From JAPPHA01 sp963662815 (lineage in GTDB: Bacteria; Pseudomonadota; Alphaproteobacteria; Rhodobacterales; Rhodobacteraceae): a stretch of 64,000 bases of DNA. The position numbers and the translations under genes were made by a program. Shown here one piece after another: positions 8,058 through 17,911 of the stretch (positions are counted from its first letter, which is position 1; each line of letters opens with the position of its first letter). The notes beneath the pieces are model-generated. The model ran no database searches. It was not told where the DNA came from and was given only the letters and a program-made list of their open reading frames with translations. The stretch covers positions 124,001-188,000 of the forward strand of contig CAXXWA010000010.1 of NCBI GenBank assembly GCA_963662815.2, read 5' to 3'.

Positions 8058-9959
8058 ATGAATAAGCTGTCGCTGATGACTGTCGGACAACCGAACCCCA
8101 GACGCCTTGCCCGGATCTTCGCCGCAGCGGCATTCCTGACGGCCTGCGCGTTCTCGCTCGCGGTCGCATACGTCTCGGTAAACCGTTACGAGACGGTCAC
8201 GCTGGAACGGCTGTCCAAGGTGACGAGGGCGTCCGGCCACGCCTGGGCGAACCTCGAACCGGATGGCCAGTTCGTCCGCGTCAGCGGCGTTGCGTCGAGC
8301 GAGACGGACGGCGAAGAATTGATCCGGATTCTCGGAAGCTTGATTGATTCCGGGCGAATCATCGCCGAAGTCACACCGCCCGCCGTGCCCGAACCGCCCC
8401 TTCCCGTTCACACGCTCCAGATCCTGCGCAGCGGTTCCGACGTCACCGTCAGCGGGATCATTCCGGACGAGGCCGAACGCGCCGCCATCCTGCGCGGGAT
8501 CGAAGCGGCGGTTCATTCTCCCGTAATCACGGATCTGGTCGAGACCAGCTCCGGGCCCGCGGCCGACGGCTGGGGCGCCGCGCTTTCCTTCGGCCTGGAC
8601 AGCCTCTCGCGGCTGCAACGATCATCGGTATTCGTTCGAACGGAGTCCGTAACCGTCGTGGCGGTGGCCGCAGCGCCTGAAGATCGCGCCGCCATCGAAA
8701 GGCAACTGACCGCCGCCCGGCCGGAAGAAGTCGCGCTCCATCTGGACATCCGGGCGCCGCAGCCGCGAATCGATCCGTTTCAGTTTCGCGCGGCGGCGCT
8801 CGGCGGCACGATCGACGTCACGGACTGCTCAGCGGCGGATGCGGAGGATGCGCGGCGAATTCTCGAAACCGCTATGGCGGGGGGATCGGCGGATTTCCAG
8901 TGCGGCGTCGGCCTTGGTTCGCCGCATCCCGATTGGGCCGGCGTGGTCGCTGCCGGCATCGCGGCAATTTCGGAACTGACGAACGCGACCATCCGGATCG
9001 TCGACACGGATGTCCGGCTTCTCGGACATGTATCCAATGACCGCGATGCCTTCGAAACCGTGAGCCAGCGTCTCGAGGGCTCGCTGCCCGAAGTGTTTTC
9101 GCTGCACGCGGTTCCGCCGCCCGAGGCCATCACGGACGCTGCGACGGGCACGCGCGAAACCGCCGGCCTGTACGCGACCCTGAGCCCCGAAGGCCTCGTG
9201 CGGCTTGACGGGTTCGTGCCCGACGGCAAGATCCGGGAAACCGTCGTCGTTTACGCGCACGCATTGTTCGGGTCGGAAAACGTCCACGACAGCAGCGAGA
9301 CCGGCGGCGATCTTCCAGCCGGCTGGCCGGCCGCCGTTTTCGCCGGTCTCGACTCGCTTGCGCTGCTGCGAAACGGTTTGCTGTCGGTCCAGGAGGAGTT
9401 GATCGCGGTTCGCGGCATCGGAAGGACGCCGGAAGCCCCTGAGCTGATTTCGCAGCTGTTGTCCGAGGAAGCGGGCGGCTGGAGCGACAGCCAGGTCGAT
9501 GTCCGGTTTTTAGATTTCCTGGCCGAGCGACCGGCGGAGGAGACGCCGGCGGAGCCCGAGGGACTCGACCCCGTCGTCTGCGAGACGCGTATTTCGGCGG
9601 CGCTGAAGAATCGGCAAATCGCCTTCGCGCCGGCATCCGCGACCATCGATGAAGACAGCGAGTTGGTGATCGACGCCATCGCAGAGATTCTCGCCGAATG
9701 CCCGAGTGCGCGTTTCGAGATCGAAGGCCACACGGACAGCCAGGGGAGCGCAGAGATGAACAGGAACCTGAGTCAGAACCGCGCCGAAGCGGTCGTCGGG
9801 GCGCTGATCAAGCGGCGTGTCCTGACATCCGGCCTGACCGCGGTCGGATATGGCGAAGAGCAGCCGGTCGCCGACAACAGCAGCGAAGCCGGTCGCAGCA
9901 AGAACCGGCGCATCGCATTCCGCCTTCTTCCCGAAAGTGGAGAACAAAAAGATGAATAG
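8058..9959 (+). CDS. OmpA-family envelope protein with BON-like repeats
   Basis: A 633-aa protein. Residues about 15–35 form a signal anchor. The middle contains repeated 70–80-aa units resembling BON domains (for example VSGIIPDEAERAAIL and LDGFVPDGKIRETVV). The C-terminal ~120 residues are an OmpA peptidoglycan-binding domain with IEGHTDSQGS and NLSQNRAEAVVGAL. It probably links the inner membrane to peptidoglycan. ATG 8058 fits the signal anchor; the frame is open further upstream. It overlaps the next gene by 8 bp. Confidence 0.85.
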   Translation: MNKLSLMTVGQPNPRRLARIFAAAAFLTACAFSLAVAYVSVNRYETVTLERLSKVTRASGHAWANLEPDGQFVRVSGVASSETDGEELIRILGSLIDSGRIIAEVTPPAVPEPPLPVHTLQILRSGSDVTVSGIIPDEAERAAILRGIEAAVHSPVITDLVETSSGPAADGWGAALSFGLDSLSRLQRSSVFVRTESVTVVAVAAAPEDRAAIERQLTAARPEEVALHLDIRAPQPRIDPFQFRAAALGGTIDVTDCSAADAEDARRILETAMAGGSADFQCGVGLGSPHPDWAGVVAAGIAAISELTNATIRIVDTDVRLLGHVSNDRDAFETVSQRLEGSLPEVFSLHAVPPPEAITDAATGTRETAGLYATLSPEGLVRLDGFVPDGKIRETVVVYAHALFGSENVHDSSETGGDLPAGWPAAVFAGLDSLALLRNGLLSVQEELIAVRGIGRTPEAPELISQLLSEEAGGWSDSQVDVRFLDFLAERPAEETPAEPEGLDPVVCETRISAALKNRQIAFAPASATIDEDSELVIDAIAEILAECPSARFEIEGHTDSQGSAEMNRNLSQNRAEAVVGALIKRRVLTSGLTAVGYGEEQPVADNSSEAGRSKNRRIAFRLLPESGEQKDE

Positions 9960-10278
9960 CGTTGAATTCACCATGGCAATTTCGGTCGTCCTCGTGGTCA
10001 TGTTCGCCTTGGGATGGATCGCAAGATGGTACTATGTGCGGCTTGCGAACCTTCGGACACACGGATCGCCCGAATCGGAGCTCGAAATACGCCTCAGGGA
10101 AGCGGCCCGCGAGCGGGACGAGGCCGTGACGAACATGCAGGCCGTGGAAGAGGGCTACGCGAACAAGCTGCGCCAGGTGGAGGCGGATCTCGAGGCCGCA
10201 ATGGACGCGCTCGGAAACGCGCGGAGAGAGGCCGACTACTACAGGGAAATGCGGGCAGGCGCCGACGGCGCAGGCTGA
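9952..10278 (+). CDS. Small membrane protein with coiled coil
   Basis: A 108-aa protein with one transmembrane segment at about residues 8–25, then a charged helix rich in Glu, Arg and Ala (LREAARERDEAVTNMQ) predicted to form a coiled coil. ATG lies within the end of the OmpA-family gene, so the two are co-translated and may act together in the envelope. No known family recognised. Confidence 0.7.
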   Translation: MNSVEFTMAISVVLVVMFALGWIARWYYVRLANLRTHGSPESELEIRLREAARERDEAVTNMQAVEEGYANKLRQVEADLEAAMDALGNARREADYYREMRAGADGAG

Positions 10279-10297
10279 CGCCGTCGGGACGAGGCCG

Positions 10298-10771
10298 TCA
10301 ACGGCTCCCGGCCCGATTTTCCCCCGAGCCCCAGCGCCCCAGCGCAGTCTCGTCCTGTTTGCGCGCGCCGACCCAGGACGCTCCGTTCCGCGTGTGCTCC
10401 TTTTTCCAGAACGGCGCCCGCGACTTGAGATAGTCCATGAGAAACTCTGCCGCCTCGAAGGCGTCCTGCCTGTGGGCCGCCGCCGTCGCGACCATCATGA
10501 TCCGGTCACCGGGTGCCAGACGGCCGTACCTGTGCAGGACAAGGCTCCCCTTCAACCGCCATCTTTCGCGCGCCTCGCGGTTGATCGCATCGAGTGCCCG
10601 CTCCGTCATTCCCGGATAGTGCTCGAGTTCAAGGGCCAGGAGGCCGCCGTCCTCGCGATTGCGCACCACGCCGGTGAAAGTCACAACGGCGCCGATGTCT
10701 TCCCGGTCCCGGGTCAGCACCGCGGCTTCGGCTGCGGGATCAAAGTCCCCGGTCTGCAGCCTGACGCTCAT
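10298..10771 (-). CDS. moaE: Molybdopterin synthase large subunit
   Basis: A 157-aa protein that transfers sulfur from MoaD to precursor Z to make molybdopterin. Key MoaE features: VTFTGVVRN near residue 31, HRYGRLAPGD, and FLMDYLKSRAPFWKKEH near the C-terminus with the catalytic lysines. ATG 10771 gives the standard N-terminus; upstream in-frame codons to 10849 are not conserved-looking. The gene follows moaD and pgsA on the same strand. Confidence 0.93.
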   Translation of the reverse strand: MSVRLQTGDFDPAAEAAVLTRDREDIGAVVTFTGVVRNREDGGLLALELEHYPGMTERALDAINREARERWRLKGSLVLHRYGRLAPGDRIMMVATAAAHRQDAFEAAEFLMDYLKSRAPFWKKEHTRNGASWVGARKQDETALGRWGSGENRAGSR

Positions 10772-10874
10772 GGGCGCGCGGCGGCGGGCATTTCCGATGG
10801 ATGCGCCGAGAGGCGCGCAGCGCCGGAGTCGCTTGCGGCCGCGTGACACGGATATCGGCCAGGCATCACGACAT

Positions 10875-11144
10875 TCACCCTCCCGTCATCGGCGGGAAGA
10901 ACGCCACCTCGACCGCGTTTCCGAGAGGAGCATCCAGGTCGACGAGTTCCTGGTCGACTGCAACGCGCACGGCCGAGAGGTCCGAGAACGCCACGGCGTA
11001 GCGGTCGCCGCGATTCACCAGTTCCCCGACAAGTTCGCGCACGGAATCCGCCGAGGTCTCGGCAGTTTCGCCATGGCGTCCGATGCGCTCGCGCAGCCAA
11101 GCGAAGTATCGAAGCCTCACCGACCTCGGCGCACGTACCGTCAT
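10875..11144 (-). CDS. moaD: Molybdopterin synthase sulfur carrier subunit
   Basis: An 89-aa ubiquitin-like protein ending in Gly-Gly (PPMTGG), the tail that is adenylated and thiocarboxylated. RLRYFAWLRERIG near residue 9 and VAFFPPMTGG at the end are typical. Start ATG 11144 overlaps the pgsA stop by 4 bp, so it is translated from the pgsA–moaD–moaE operon. Confidence 0.92.
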   Translation of the reverse strand: MTVRAPRSVRLRYFAWLRERIGRHGETAETSADSVRELVGELVNRGDRYAVAFSDLSAVRVAVDQELVDLDAPLGNAVEVAFFPPMTGG

Positions 11145-11737
11145 TCCGGGCCGCCGACGGCATACGGAAGCGCCTGCTTGAAATACGCCCAGCCCGTGAC
11201 CACCGTGATGGCTGCCGCCAGCCAGAGCAGGATGCCGCCGCTCGTCTCCGCGACACGTGTCGCAGCCGCGGCGAATGCCTCGTCGTTGCGGTGTTTCATC
11301 CCGGTTGCGAAAAACAGTCCCGCAACGGCAATCATCTGGAACGTGGTCTTCCATCTTGCGAGGGACACGACCCCGAGGACGTCCGACTTGCCGCCCATGA
11401 ACTCGCGCAGTCCCGACACGAAAGTTTCCCTGAACATGATGACCACCGCCGGAAGGGTGATCAGCGGATCCATCTCGAAGAGGGCGACGACGACGGCGAG
11501 CGCGATGATGACCATGGCCTTGTCGGCGATCGGATCCAGCATCCGTCCGAAGCCGCTTTCCTGTTTCCAGAGGCGAGCCAGATACCCGTCAAGGAAGTCG
11601 GTGGCGGCGGCGGCCAGGAACACCGCGAGCGCGATCCAGTCCGCAAGCGGGCGGGAAAACACGAGAAAGACGACCGCAACCAGCGGCGCCGCAACGAGGC
11701 GGCTGACCGTGAGCGTATTGGGTATCGTCCACTGCAT
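11141..11737 (-). CDS. pgsA: CDP-diacylglycerol–glycerol-3-phosphate 3-phosphatidyltransferase
   Basis: A 198-aa integral membrane enzyme making phosphatidylglycerol phosphate. The CDP-alcohol phosphatidyltransferase motif is complete: DFLDGYLAR near residue 67, then G, D and D in GFGRMLDPIAD. Four or more hydrophobic helices. It sits between uvrC and moaD, a standard alphaproteobacterial order. Confidence 0.93.
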   Translation of the reverse strand: MQWTIPNTLTVSRLVAAPLVAVVFLVFSRPLADWIALAVFLAAAATDFLDGYLARLWKQESGFGRMLDPIADKAMVIIALAVVVALFEMDPLITLPAVVIMFRETFVSGLREFMGGKSDVLGVVSLARWKTTFQMIAVAGLFFATGMKHRNDEAFAAAATRVAETSGGILLWLAAAITVVTGWAYFKQALPYAVGGPE

Positions 11738-11805
11738 ATCTTCAACCGCTTTCCCGAAATCCGGCGTCTGGCGCCCGCCGCCTCGAATTCGGTGTAATGG
11801 AACAA

Positions 11806-13746
11806 TCAGCCCTTGTCATGGAAGAAGTCATGGATTGCCTCGGCGATGGCGCCGGAAATTCCCCTGACGGCCTTCAGATCCTGCAGCCCGGCGCGGGTAA
11901 CCGCCTTTGCCGAACCGAAATGGGCGAGAAGAGCCCGCTTGCGCGCTGCACCGATGCCGGGCACCTCGTCCAGAGGCGTGGCGCCGACCGTTCCGGAACG
12001 CTGCCTTCGGTGCGCGCCGACGGCGAACCTGTGCGCCTCGTCGCGCAATCGCTGGATGAGATAGAGGACCGGTTCGTTCCGGCGCAGCGCAAAGGCCGGT
12101 CTGCCGGGCAGATGCAGCTCTTCCTTGCCGGCATTGCGTTCCCTGCCCTTCGCGACGCCCAACACCGGAACGTCATGCAGTCCAAGCCCGGAAAGCGCGC
12201 CTGTCGCGGCCGTTACCTGACCTGCACCCCCGTCGATCACGACCAGCTCGGGCCAGCCGCCGGAGAGCCGTTCCGGGTCTTCCTCGATAAGGCGCCGGAA
12301 GCGACGGGTCAGCACCTCGCGCATCATCGCGAAATCGTCGCCCGGAGCGAGTTCGGCGCTTCTGATCTTGAACTTCCGGTAGTCGGACTTCCGGAATCCG
12401 TCTGCGCCGGCAACGACCATCGCGCCGACCGCGTGCGCGCCCTGGATGTGCGAGTTGTCATACACCTCGATTCGCTGGGGCGGTTCGCCAAGACCGAGCC
12501 TGTCTGCAAGCTCGGCGAAGAGCTTCGCCTGTGCAGTGTTTTCCGCAAGGCGCTGGCCGAGCGATTCCCGCGCGTTCCTGAGCGCATTCGCCACCAGTTC
12601 GAATTTCTCTCCCCTGCGCGGCACGAGAAGCCGGACACGCTTGCCCAGGCGGTCGGAGAGCGCGTTCTCGACGAGATCCGGATGCTCGACTGCGTGAGAC
12701 AGGATGAGCGCGCGGGGAGGCTGCTTGTTGTTGTAGAACTGCCCGATGAAAGCCTCGAGCGCTTCCGACTCCTCGGCGCCGGAACCCATGCGCGGAAAGT
12801 ACGCCCTGTTGCCCCAGTTTTGGTGCGCGCGGATGAAGAAGACCTGCACGCAGGCCTGTCCGCCTTCCCGGTGCAGGCCGATGACGTCCGCTTCCATGAC
12901 CGAGCGCGGATTGACGTTCTGCGACATCTGCATTTGCGTCAAAGCCTGAATCCGGTCCCTGAGGGCCGCCGCCCGTTCGAATTCGAGGTTCGCGCTCGCC
13001 TTCTGCATTTCCTCGGCAAGGGACTCCTGCACGGCCTTCGTCCTGCCGGAGAGGAAATTCCGAGCGTCGGCAACCTGGCGCGAGTATTCCCTTTCCGAAA
13101 CAAGCCCGACGCATGGCGCGGAACAGCGCGCAATCTGGTATTGCAGGCACGGTCTCGTTCGCGCGGCAAATGTGCTGTCGGGGCAGTTTCGAAGCAGGAA
13201 GGCCTTCTGCAGCTGGTTTAGCGTCCTGTTGACGGCGCCTGCCGAGGCGAACGGCCCGTAGTGGTCGTCCCGATCCGTGCGCCGGCCCCGGTGTTTCCGG
13301 ATCTGCGGGAACTGGTGGGACGTCGTAACGACGATTCCCGGAAAGCTCTTGTCGTCGCGAAGCAGCACGTTGTAGCGCGGCTTCAACTGCTTGATCAGGT
13401 TCTGCTCGAGGAGCAGCGCCTCGGTTTCGGTGTTCGTCGTCAGGAACATCATTGAAGCCGTAGCCGCGATCATGCGTTCGATTCGTGGAGAATGACCCGA
13501 CGGTTTGGCGTATGCGGCAACCCGCTTCTTCAGGTTGCGGGCCTTTCCGACGTACAGAACCGCGCCCTTCGCATCCAGCATGCGATAGACGCCGGGGCTG
13601 CCGTCGAGCGTTTCAAGGTAGCGCCTGACGACCTCGCAGCCCTGGTCGGGCGAACGGTCCCGCGCCTTGGCGGGGGCCTCTTCAGTTTCCGGCGCGCCTT
13701 CGGCCGCGGGGAGCCGGATGCCGGGTTCACCGAGGTTTGCGGACAT
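11806..13746 (-). CDS. uvrC: Excinuclease ABC subunit C
   Basis: A 646-aa nuclease subunit of UvrABC nucleotide-excision repair. In order: GIY-YIG domain (SPGVYRMLD … LYVGKARNLKKRV near 50–75) for the 3' cut, UVR motif (FERAAALRDRI near 255), RNase H-like domain with EVYDNSHIQG and VVIDGGAGQV for the 5' cut, and C-terminal helix-hairpin-helix motifs (VPGIGAARKRALL). Length is normal. About 35 N-terminal residues precede the nuclease domain. Confidence 0.95.
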   Translation of the reverse strand: MSANLGEPGIRLPAAEGAPETEEAPAKARDRSPDQGCEVVRRYLETLDGSPGVYRMLDAKGAVLYVGKARNLKKRVAAYAKPSGHSPRIERMIAATASMMFLTTNTETEALLLEQNLIKQLKPRYNVLLRDDKSFPGIVVTTSHQFPQIRKHRGRRTDRDDHYGPFASAGAVNRTLNQLQKAFLLRNCPDSTFAARTRPCLQYQIARCSAPCVGLVSEREYSRQVADARNFLSGRTKAVQESLAEEMQKASANLEFERAAALRDRIQALTQMQMSQNVNPRSVMEADVIGLHREGGQACVQVFFIRAHQNWGNRAYFPRMGSGAEESEALEAFIGQFYNNKQPPRALILSHAVEHPDLVENALSDRLGKRVRLLVPRRGEKFELVANALRNARESLGQRLAENTAQAKLFAELADRLGLGEPPQRIEVYDNSHIQGAHAVGAMVVAGADGFRKSDYRKFKIRSAELAPGDDFAMMREVLTRRFRRLIEEDPERLSGGWPELVVIDGGAGQVTAATGALSGLGLHDVPVLGVAKGRERNAGKEELHLPGRPAFALRRNEPVLYLIQRLRDEAHRFAVGAHRRQRSGTVGATPLDEVPGIGAARKRALLAHFGSAKAVTRAGLQDLKAVRGISGAIAEAIHDFFHDKG

Positions 13747-14037
13747 GGGTTCATCATGCCAGAATTCCGTGCCGGGTTCATCGATTTTTCTGCCGGACGG
13801 GCGAATTCGGATCGTCAGCGCCTGTGGATAACTCTGCGGAAAACTTTTGGCAGAGCGGAAAATTTCCTTTCTTTATTGGTGGTTCCCGCGACTTGCACGT
13901 TTTTTGGGCAATTTCCTAAGTTACTGAATTCAAAGGAAATTCCTGATCCTCCCGTGGCCCGCCTTGCAAGTGCTAGAATTATAACGTTTTTTTTGACAGA
14001 CCCATCCCGCTGGTGGAAAACTGGATCGATCGCCGGA
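13747..14037 (-). promoter_or_regulatory. AT-rich intergenic stretch with a possible uvrC promoter
   Basis: No gene seen. This 291-bp stretch is clearly AT-richer than its surroundings. A perfect TATAAT occurs on the minus strand at 13978–13983, reading toward uvrC, with an A-tract just upstream (minus sense). The hexamer at −35 spacing (GATGGG) is poor, so the assignment is weak. Confidence 0.3.
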
Positions 14038-14829
14038 TCAGGATCTTGCGTCGCCGATCACGTCCGGCGTGCGCCACGCAAGATGCTGGCCTCCGTCCGT
14101 GCAGATCAGCTGACCGGTAATCGACGGAGAATCCAGCAGGAAGTCCAGCGCCGCGATCACGTCCGGGACATTTCCGCCGCGACCCAGCAGCGTTGCACCG
14201 CGTTGCTTCCGGAAGTGCTCCCGGCTCTGCCTCAGGCCGCGCACCGTCGGGCCCGGTCCGATCGCATTCACCCTGATTGCAGGCGCAAGCGCCCTTGCGC
14301 CGACCTGGGTCAGATTCCAGAGTCCGAGCTTGGCGAGCGTGTAGGTCATGAATTCCGGATTCGGCTTCAATACGCGCTGGTCGACCATGTTGATGACGGC
14401 GGCGGCGGCAACCGGCTCTGCATTCCCGTCAAGTTCCGGACCCGGCGCCTGCGCGGCGAACTCCTGCATCAGCAGGAAGGGCGCGCGCAGGTTCGACGCC
14501 ATGTGCCTGTGCCAGCTCTCCGCCGTCGCCGACCGGATCGTGTCGTGTTCGAAAATGGACGCGTTGTTGACGAGAACGTCGATGCGGGTGCCAAGCCCGT
14601 CGGCCGCACGGCCGATCAGCCCCCGGGTCTCCGACTCGTCAAGGAAGTCCGCACGCAAGGAGATTGCCTTGACTCCCTCGGCGGACAGTTGCCGGACGGT
14701 TTCCGAGGCGTCTTCTTCGCTCGTGGACCAGTGAACCGCCACCCGCGCACCGCGCGCGGCGAGCCGAAGCGTCAGCGCGCGGCCGAGCCGGCGCGCGCCC
14801 CCGGTCACCAGCGCCGCGCCATACCTCAA
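14038..14829 (-). CDS. Short-chain dehydrogenase/reductase (FolM/pteridine reductase-like)
   Basis: A Rossmann-fold oxidoreductase of about 263 aa. It has TGGARRLGRA for cofactor binding, VLVNNASIF, and the YTLAKLGLWN catalytic Tyr-Lys pair. The GGARR variant of the glycine motif resembles pteridine reductase/FolM enzymes, which reduce dihydropterins, but substrate is uncertain. The start is unclear: TTG 14829 gives the normal short N-terminus, while ATG 14955 would overlap the upstream 61-aa gene. Catalytic Ser is replaced by Asn-Met-Val-Asp in the usual position. Confidence 0.75.
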   Translation of the reverse strand: MRYGAALVTGGARRLGRALTLRLAARGARVAVHWSTSEEDASETVRQLSAEGVKAISLRADFLDESETRGLIGRAADGLGTRIDVLVNNASIFEHDTIRSATAESWHRHMASNLRAPFLLMQEFAAQAPGPELDGNAEPVAAAAVINMVDQRVLKPNPEFMTYTLAKLGLWNLTQVGARALAPAIRVNAIGPGPTVRGLRQSREHFRKQRGATLLGRGGNVPDVIAALDFLLDSPSITGQLICTDGGQHLAWRTPDVIGDARS

Positions 14830-14914
14830 CCGCCCAACTCCCGCCGTTTCATCGCGTCGGCGACCGCGCCGCCCGGTATCGGGAACCGGCACGTCCGACC
14901 TGCCGGCGAGCGCT

Positions 14915-15100
14915 TCATCGCCGCCCGGACGTGCAGTCGCACTTGTCTCCGCCAAAGAGAAACGCTCCGCACTTCGGGCATTTCGCGGCCCGAAGCTCCT
15001 TCCGGCGCTTTCCGGGCTTCAGGAAGTCCGGCATGCGAAGGCGGCCGAGCATCGCGAGCACGGCGAGGACGACGAGGAATACCGTCACGACCTTGACCAT
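14915..15100 (-). CDS. Small membrane protein with zinc-ribbon-like tail
   Basis: A 61-aa protein: an N-terminal hydrophobic helix (VVTVFLVVLAVLAML), then a basic linker and a CPKCGAFLFGGDKCDC cysteine cluster that could bind zinc. Such short proteins occur in many alphaproteobacteria without known function. It lies just upstream of the SDR on the same strand. Confidence 0.6.
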   Translation of the reverse strand: MVKVVTVFLVVLAVLAMLGRLRMPDFLKPGKRRKELRAAKCPKCGAFLFGGDKCDCTSGRR

Positions 15101-15301
15101 GGCGCGCTTCTACACTGAATTCCTGCGCCGGGTAAGGTGCCGTCGACAGAATCGGCCACCAATCCGGAGCCGGCGCGACGGCAGTGCTTCTCCCCGCAGA
15201 ACCGGTTCGTCGATTTCGCAACCGCAATGGTCGCGGAGCATTCGCTCCCGGGCGAACGGCGGCCCTGGAACTTCTTCGCCCAAGGGCCGATTCCGGCGCG
15301 G

Positions 15302-17911
15302 TCAGTGCAGCGTGGTCTCGCGGGGCGCTTCCCGCATCCTTCCCCGGCCGTTGATCACGAGACCGAATTCGTCCGACGTCACGGAGACGGTCGACCCGTC
15401 ATTGATTTCCCCCGCGAGAAGGCGCTCCGCGAGCTCGTTCTGCAGTTCCTTCTGCAAGACTCTCTTGAGCGGCCTGGCGCCGTAGACCGGGTCATATCCC
15501 TTTTCCGATAGCCATTTCTGCGCCTTTTCGTCGACCGCAAGCGAGACCTTTCGGTCCATGAGCCGCTTCGCAAGCAGTTCGATCTGGATGTCGACTATGC
15601 CGTTCATGTCGTTTCGACTCAGCCTGTCGAAAAGGATGATCTCGTCCAGCCTGTTGAGAAACTCCGGTCGGAAATGCGACGCGACCGCATTCATGACCTT
15701 CGCCCTGGCAGCGCGGGTTTCGGCGCCGTCCGGCAGTTCGTTGAGCGCCTGAGTGCCGAGGTTCGACGTCAGGATGATCAGAGTCTGCTTGAAATCGACG
15801 GTGCGGCCCTGCCCGTCGGTCAGGAGTCCGTCGTCGAGGACCTGAAGCAGCACGTTGAACACGTCCCCGTGCGCCTTTTCGACTTCGTCGAAGAGTATGA
15901 CCTGGTACGGCCGGCGCCTGACGGCCTCCGTGAGCACGCCGCCCTCGTCGTAGCCCACATATCCGGGCGGGGCGCCGATCAGGCGGGCGACGGAGTGCTT
16001 TTCCATGAATTCCGACATGTCGACGCGGACCATTGCCTGGTCGTCGTCGAAAATGAACTCCGCGAGCGCCTTGGTCAGTTCCGTCTTGCCCACGCCTGTC
16101 GGCCCGAGAAACAGGAAGGATCCGAGCGGGCGGTTCGGATCGTTGAGCCCGGCGCGGGCGCGGCGGACGGCGTTCGAAACGGCGTTGACCGCGTCGCGCT
16201 GCCCGACCACCCGGCGGCCGATCGCGCTCTCCATGCGAAGAAGCTTTTCGCGCTCGCCCTCGAGAAGCCTGTCGACGGGAATTCCCGTCCAGCGCTCGAC
16301 GACGGAGGCGATGTGCTCGGGCCGGACCGCTTCCTCGACCATCACGTCGCCGTTCCTGTCTTCGGCCTCCGCCAGCTGTTTTTCCAGACCCGGAATGATG
16401 CCGTACTGAAGTTCTCCCAGTCTCGCGAGATCGCCAGCCCGGCGCGCGGCGTCGAACTCGACGCGCGTTGCATCCAGCTTTTCCTTGATGTCGCGCGCCG
16501 ATGCCAGCTTGTCGCGCTCCGCCTGCCAGCGGGCCGTCATGTGGCGGGACTGGTCCTGAAGCTCCGAGAGCTCCCTTTCGAGGCCGGCAAGCCGCTCCTT
16601 CGAGGCGGCGTCGGTTTCCCGTTTCAGGGCTTCCGCCTCGATCTGCTTCTGGAGCAGTTCACGGTCGATGGCATCGAGTTCCTCCGGTTTTGAATCGACT
16701 TCCATGCGCAAACGGCTCGCCGCCTCGTCCATGAGGTCGATGGCCTTGTCGGGAAGAAACCTGTCCGTGATGTAGCGGTGGCTCAGGGCAGCCGCGCTGA
16801 CCAGCGCTGAATCCGAAATCCTGATGCCGTGATGCAGCTCGTACTTTTCCTTGATTCCACGCAGGATCGAGACGGTGTCCTCGACTGTCGGCTGGTCGAC
16901 GTGAATGGGCTGGAAACGCCGAGCCAGTGCCGCGTCCTTTTCGACATGCTTGCGGTATTCGTCGAGCGTGGTCGCACCGACGCAGTGGAGTTCTCCGCGC
17001 GCAAGCGCCGGCTTGAGCAGGTTCGAGGCATCCATTGCGCCGTCCGCCTTTCCGGCGCCGACCAGCGTATGCATCTCGTCGATGAAGAGGATGATGCCGC
17101 CGTCGGTGGACGTGACCTCGGCGAGGACCGCCTTCAACCGCTCTTCGAACTCGCCCCGGTACTTCGCGCCGGCCACGAGCGCTCCCATGTCGAGCGCCAT
17201 GAGCTTCTTGCCGGAGAGGCTCTCCGGAACATCGCCGTTGATGATTCGAAGCGCCAGACCTTCGGCAATGGCCGTCTTCCCGACCCCGGGCTCGCCGATG
17301 AGAACCGGGTTGTTCTTGGTACGCCTCGACAGCACCTGCATCGTCCGGCGGATTTCCTCGTCCCTGCCGACGATGGGGTCGATCCTTCCCGCTCTCGCAT
17401 CATCGGTCAGGTCGCGCGCAAATCTCTTCAGCGCGTCGTAGCCTTCCTCCGCCGATGCCGTATCGACGCTCCGTCCCTTGCGGATGTCGCTGATCGCGGC
17501 GAGGAGATTCTGCGCCGTCAGCCCGCCGGCGCGAAGGGCCTTCTGCGCATCTGACTTGACCGTCGCCAGACCCGTCAGGATGTTCTCGACGGGAACATAG
17601 GCATCTCCTGCCTTCTTCGCGATCTTTTCGGCTTCCGCGAGCACCTTGCCGGTCGCCGCATTCAGATAGATTCGGTCGCCGCCGCCGGACACCCTGGGAT
17701 GTTTCCCGAGGTTCAGTTCGACTTCCCGCATCACCGCGCTGGGGTCGCCGCCCGCCCGCCGGATCAGGTTCGAGGCGAGACCGTTGTCGTCCTCGAGCAT
17801 TGTCTTTAGGAGATGATCCGGCAGGAACTGCTGGTGGTCTTCGTTCATGGCCAATGTCTGCGCGGCCTGAATGAGCGCGCGCGAGCGATCGGTAAAGCTG
17901 TCGAGGTTCAT
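15302..17911 (-). CDS. clpB: ATP-dependent disaggregase ClpB
   Basis: An 869-aa Hsp100 chaperone that pulls polypeptides out of aggregates with DnaK. Order: Clp-N repeats (1–145), AAA module 1 with GEPGVGKTA near 205 and ILFIDEMHTL, coiled-coil M domain (about 410–520), AAA module 2 with GPTGVGKTE near 605, and the C-terminal D2-small domain. ATG 17911 gives the standard MNLDSFTDRS start. I could not find a convincing sigma-32 promoter upstream. Confidence 0.96.
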   Translation of the reverse strand: MNLDSFTDRSRALIQAAQTLAMNEDHQQFLPDHLLKTMLEDDNGLASNLIRRAGGDPSAVMREVELNLGKHPRVSGGGDRIYLNAATGKVLAEAEKIAKKAGDAYVPVENILTGLATVKSDAQKALRAGGLTAQNLLAAISDIRKGRSVDTASAEEGYDALKRFARDLTDDARAGRIDPIVGRDEEIRRTMQVLSRRTKNNPVLIGEPGVGKTAIAEGLALRIINGDVPESLSGKKLMALDMGALVAGAKYRGEFEERLKAVLAEVTSTDGGIILFIDEMHTLVGAGKADGAMDASNLLKPALARGELHCVGATTLDEYRKHVEKDAALARRFQPIHVDQPTVEDTVSILRGIKEKYELHHGIRISDSALVSAAALSHRYITDRFLPDKAIDLMDEAASRLRMEVDSKPEELDAIDRELLQKQIEAEALKRETDAASKERLAGLERELSELQDQSRHMTARWQAERDKLASARDIKEKLDATRVEFDAARRAGDLARLGELQYGIIPGLEKQLAEAEDRNGDVMVEEAVRPEHIASVVERWTGIPVDRLLEGEREKLLRMESAIGRRVVGQRDAVNAVSNAVRRARAGLNDPNRPLGSFLFLGPTGVGKTELTKALAEFIFDDDQAMVRVDMSEFMEKHSVARLIGAPPGYVGYDEGGVLTEAVRRRPYQVILFDEVEKAHGDVFNVLLQVLDDGLLTDGQGRTVDFKQTLIILTSNLGTQALNELPDGAETRAARAKVMNAVASHFRPEFLNRLDEIILFDRLSRNDMNGIVDIQIELLAKRLMDRKVSLAVDEKAQKWLSEKGYDPVYGARPLKRVLQKELQNELAERLLAGEINDGSTVSVTSDEFGLVINGRGRMREAPRETTLH

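Noticed and set aside
11797..13221. Long plus-strand frame opposite uvrC (474 codons)
   Set aside because: It is the antisense of a complete uvrC, open only because of high GC in the third codon position.
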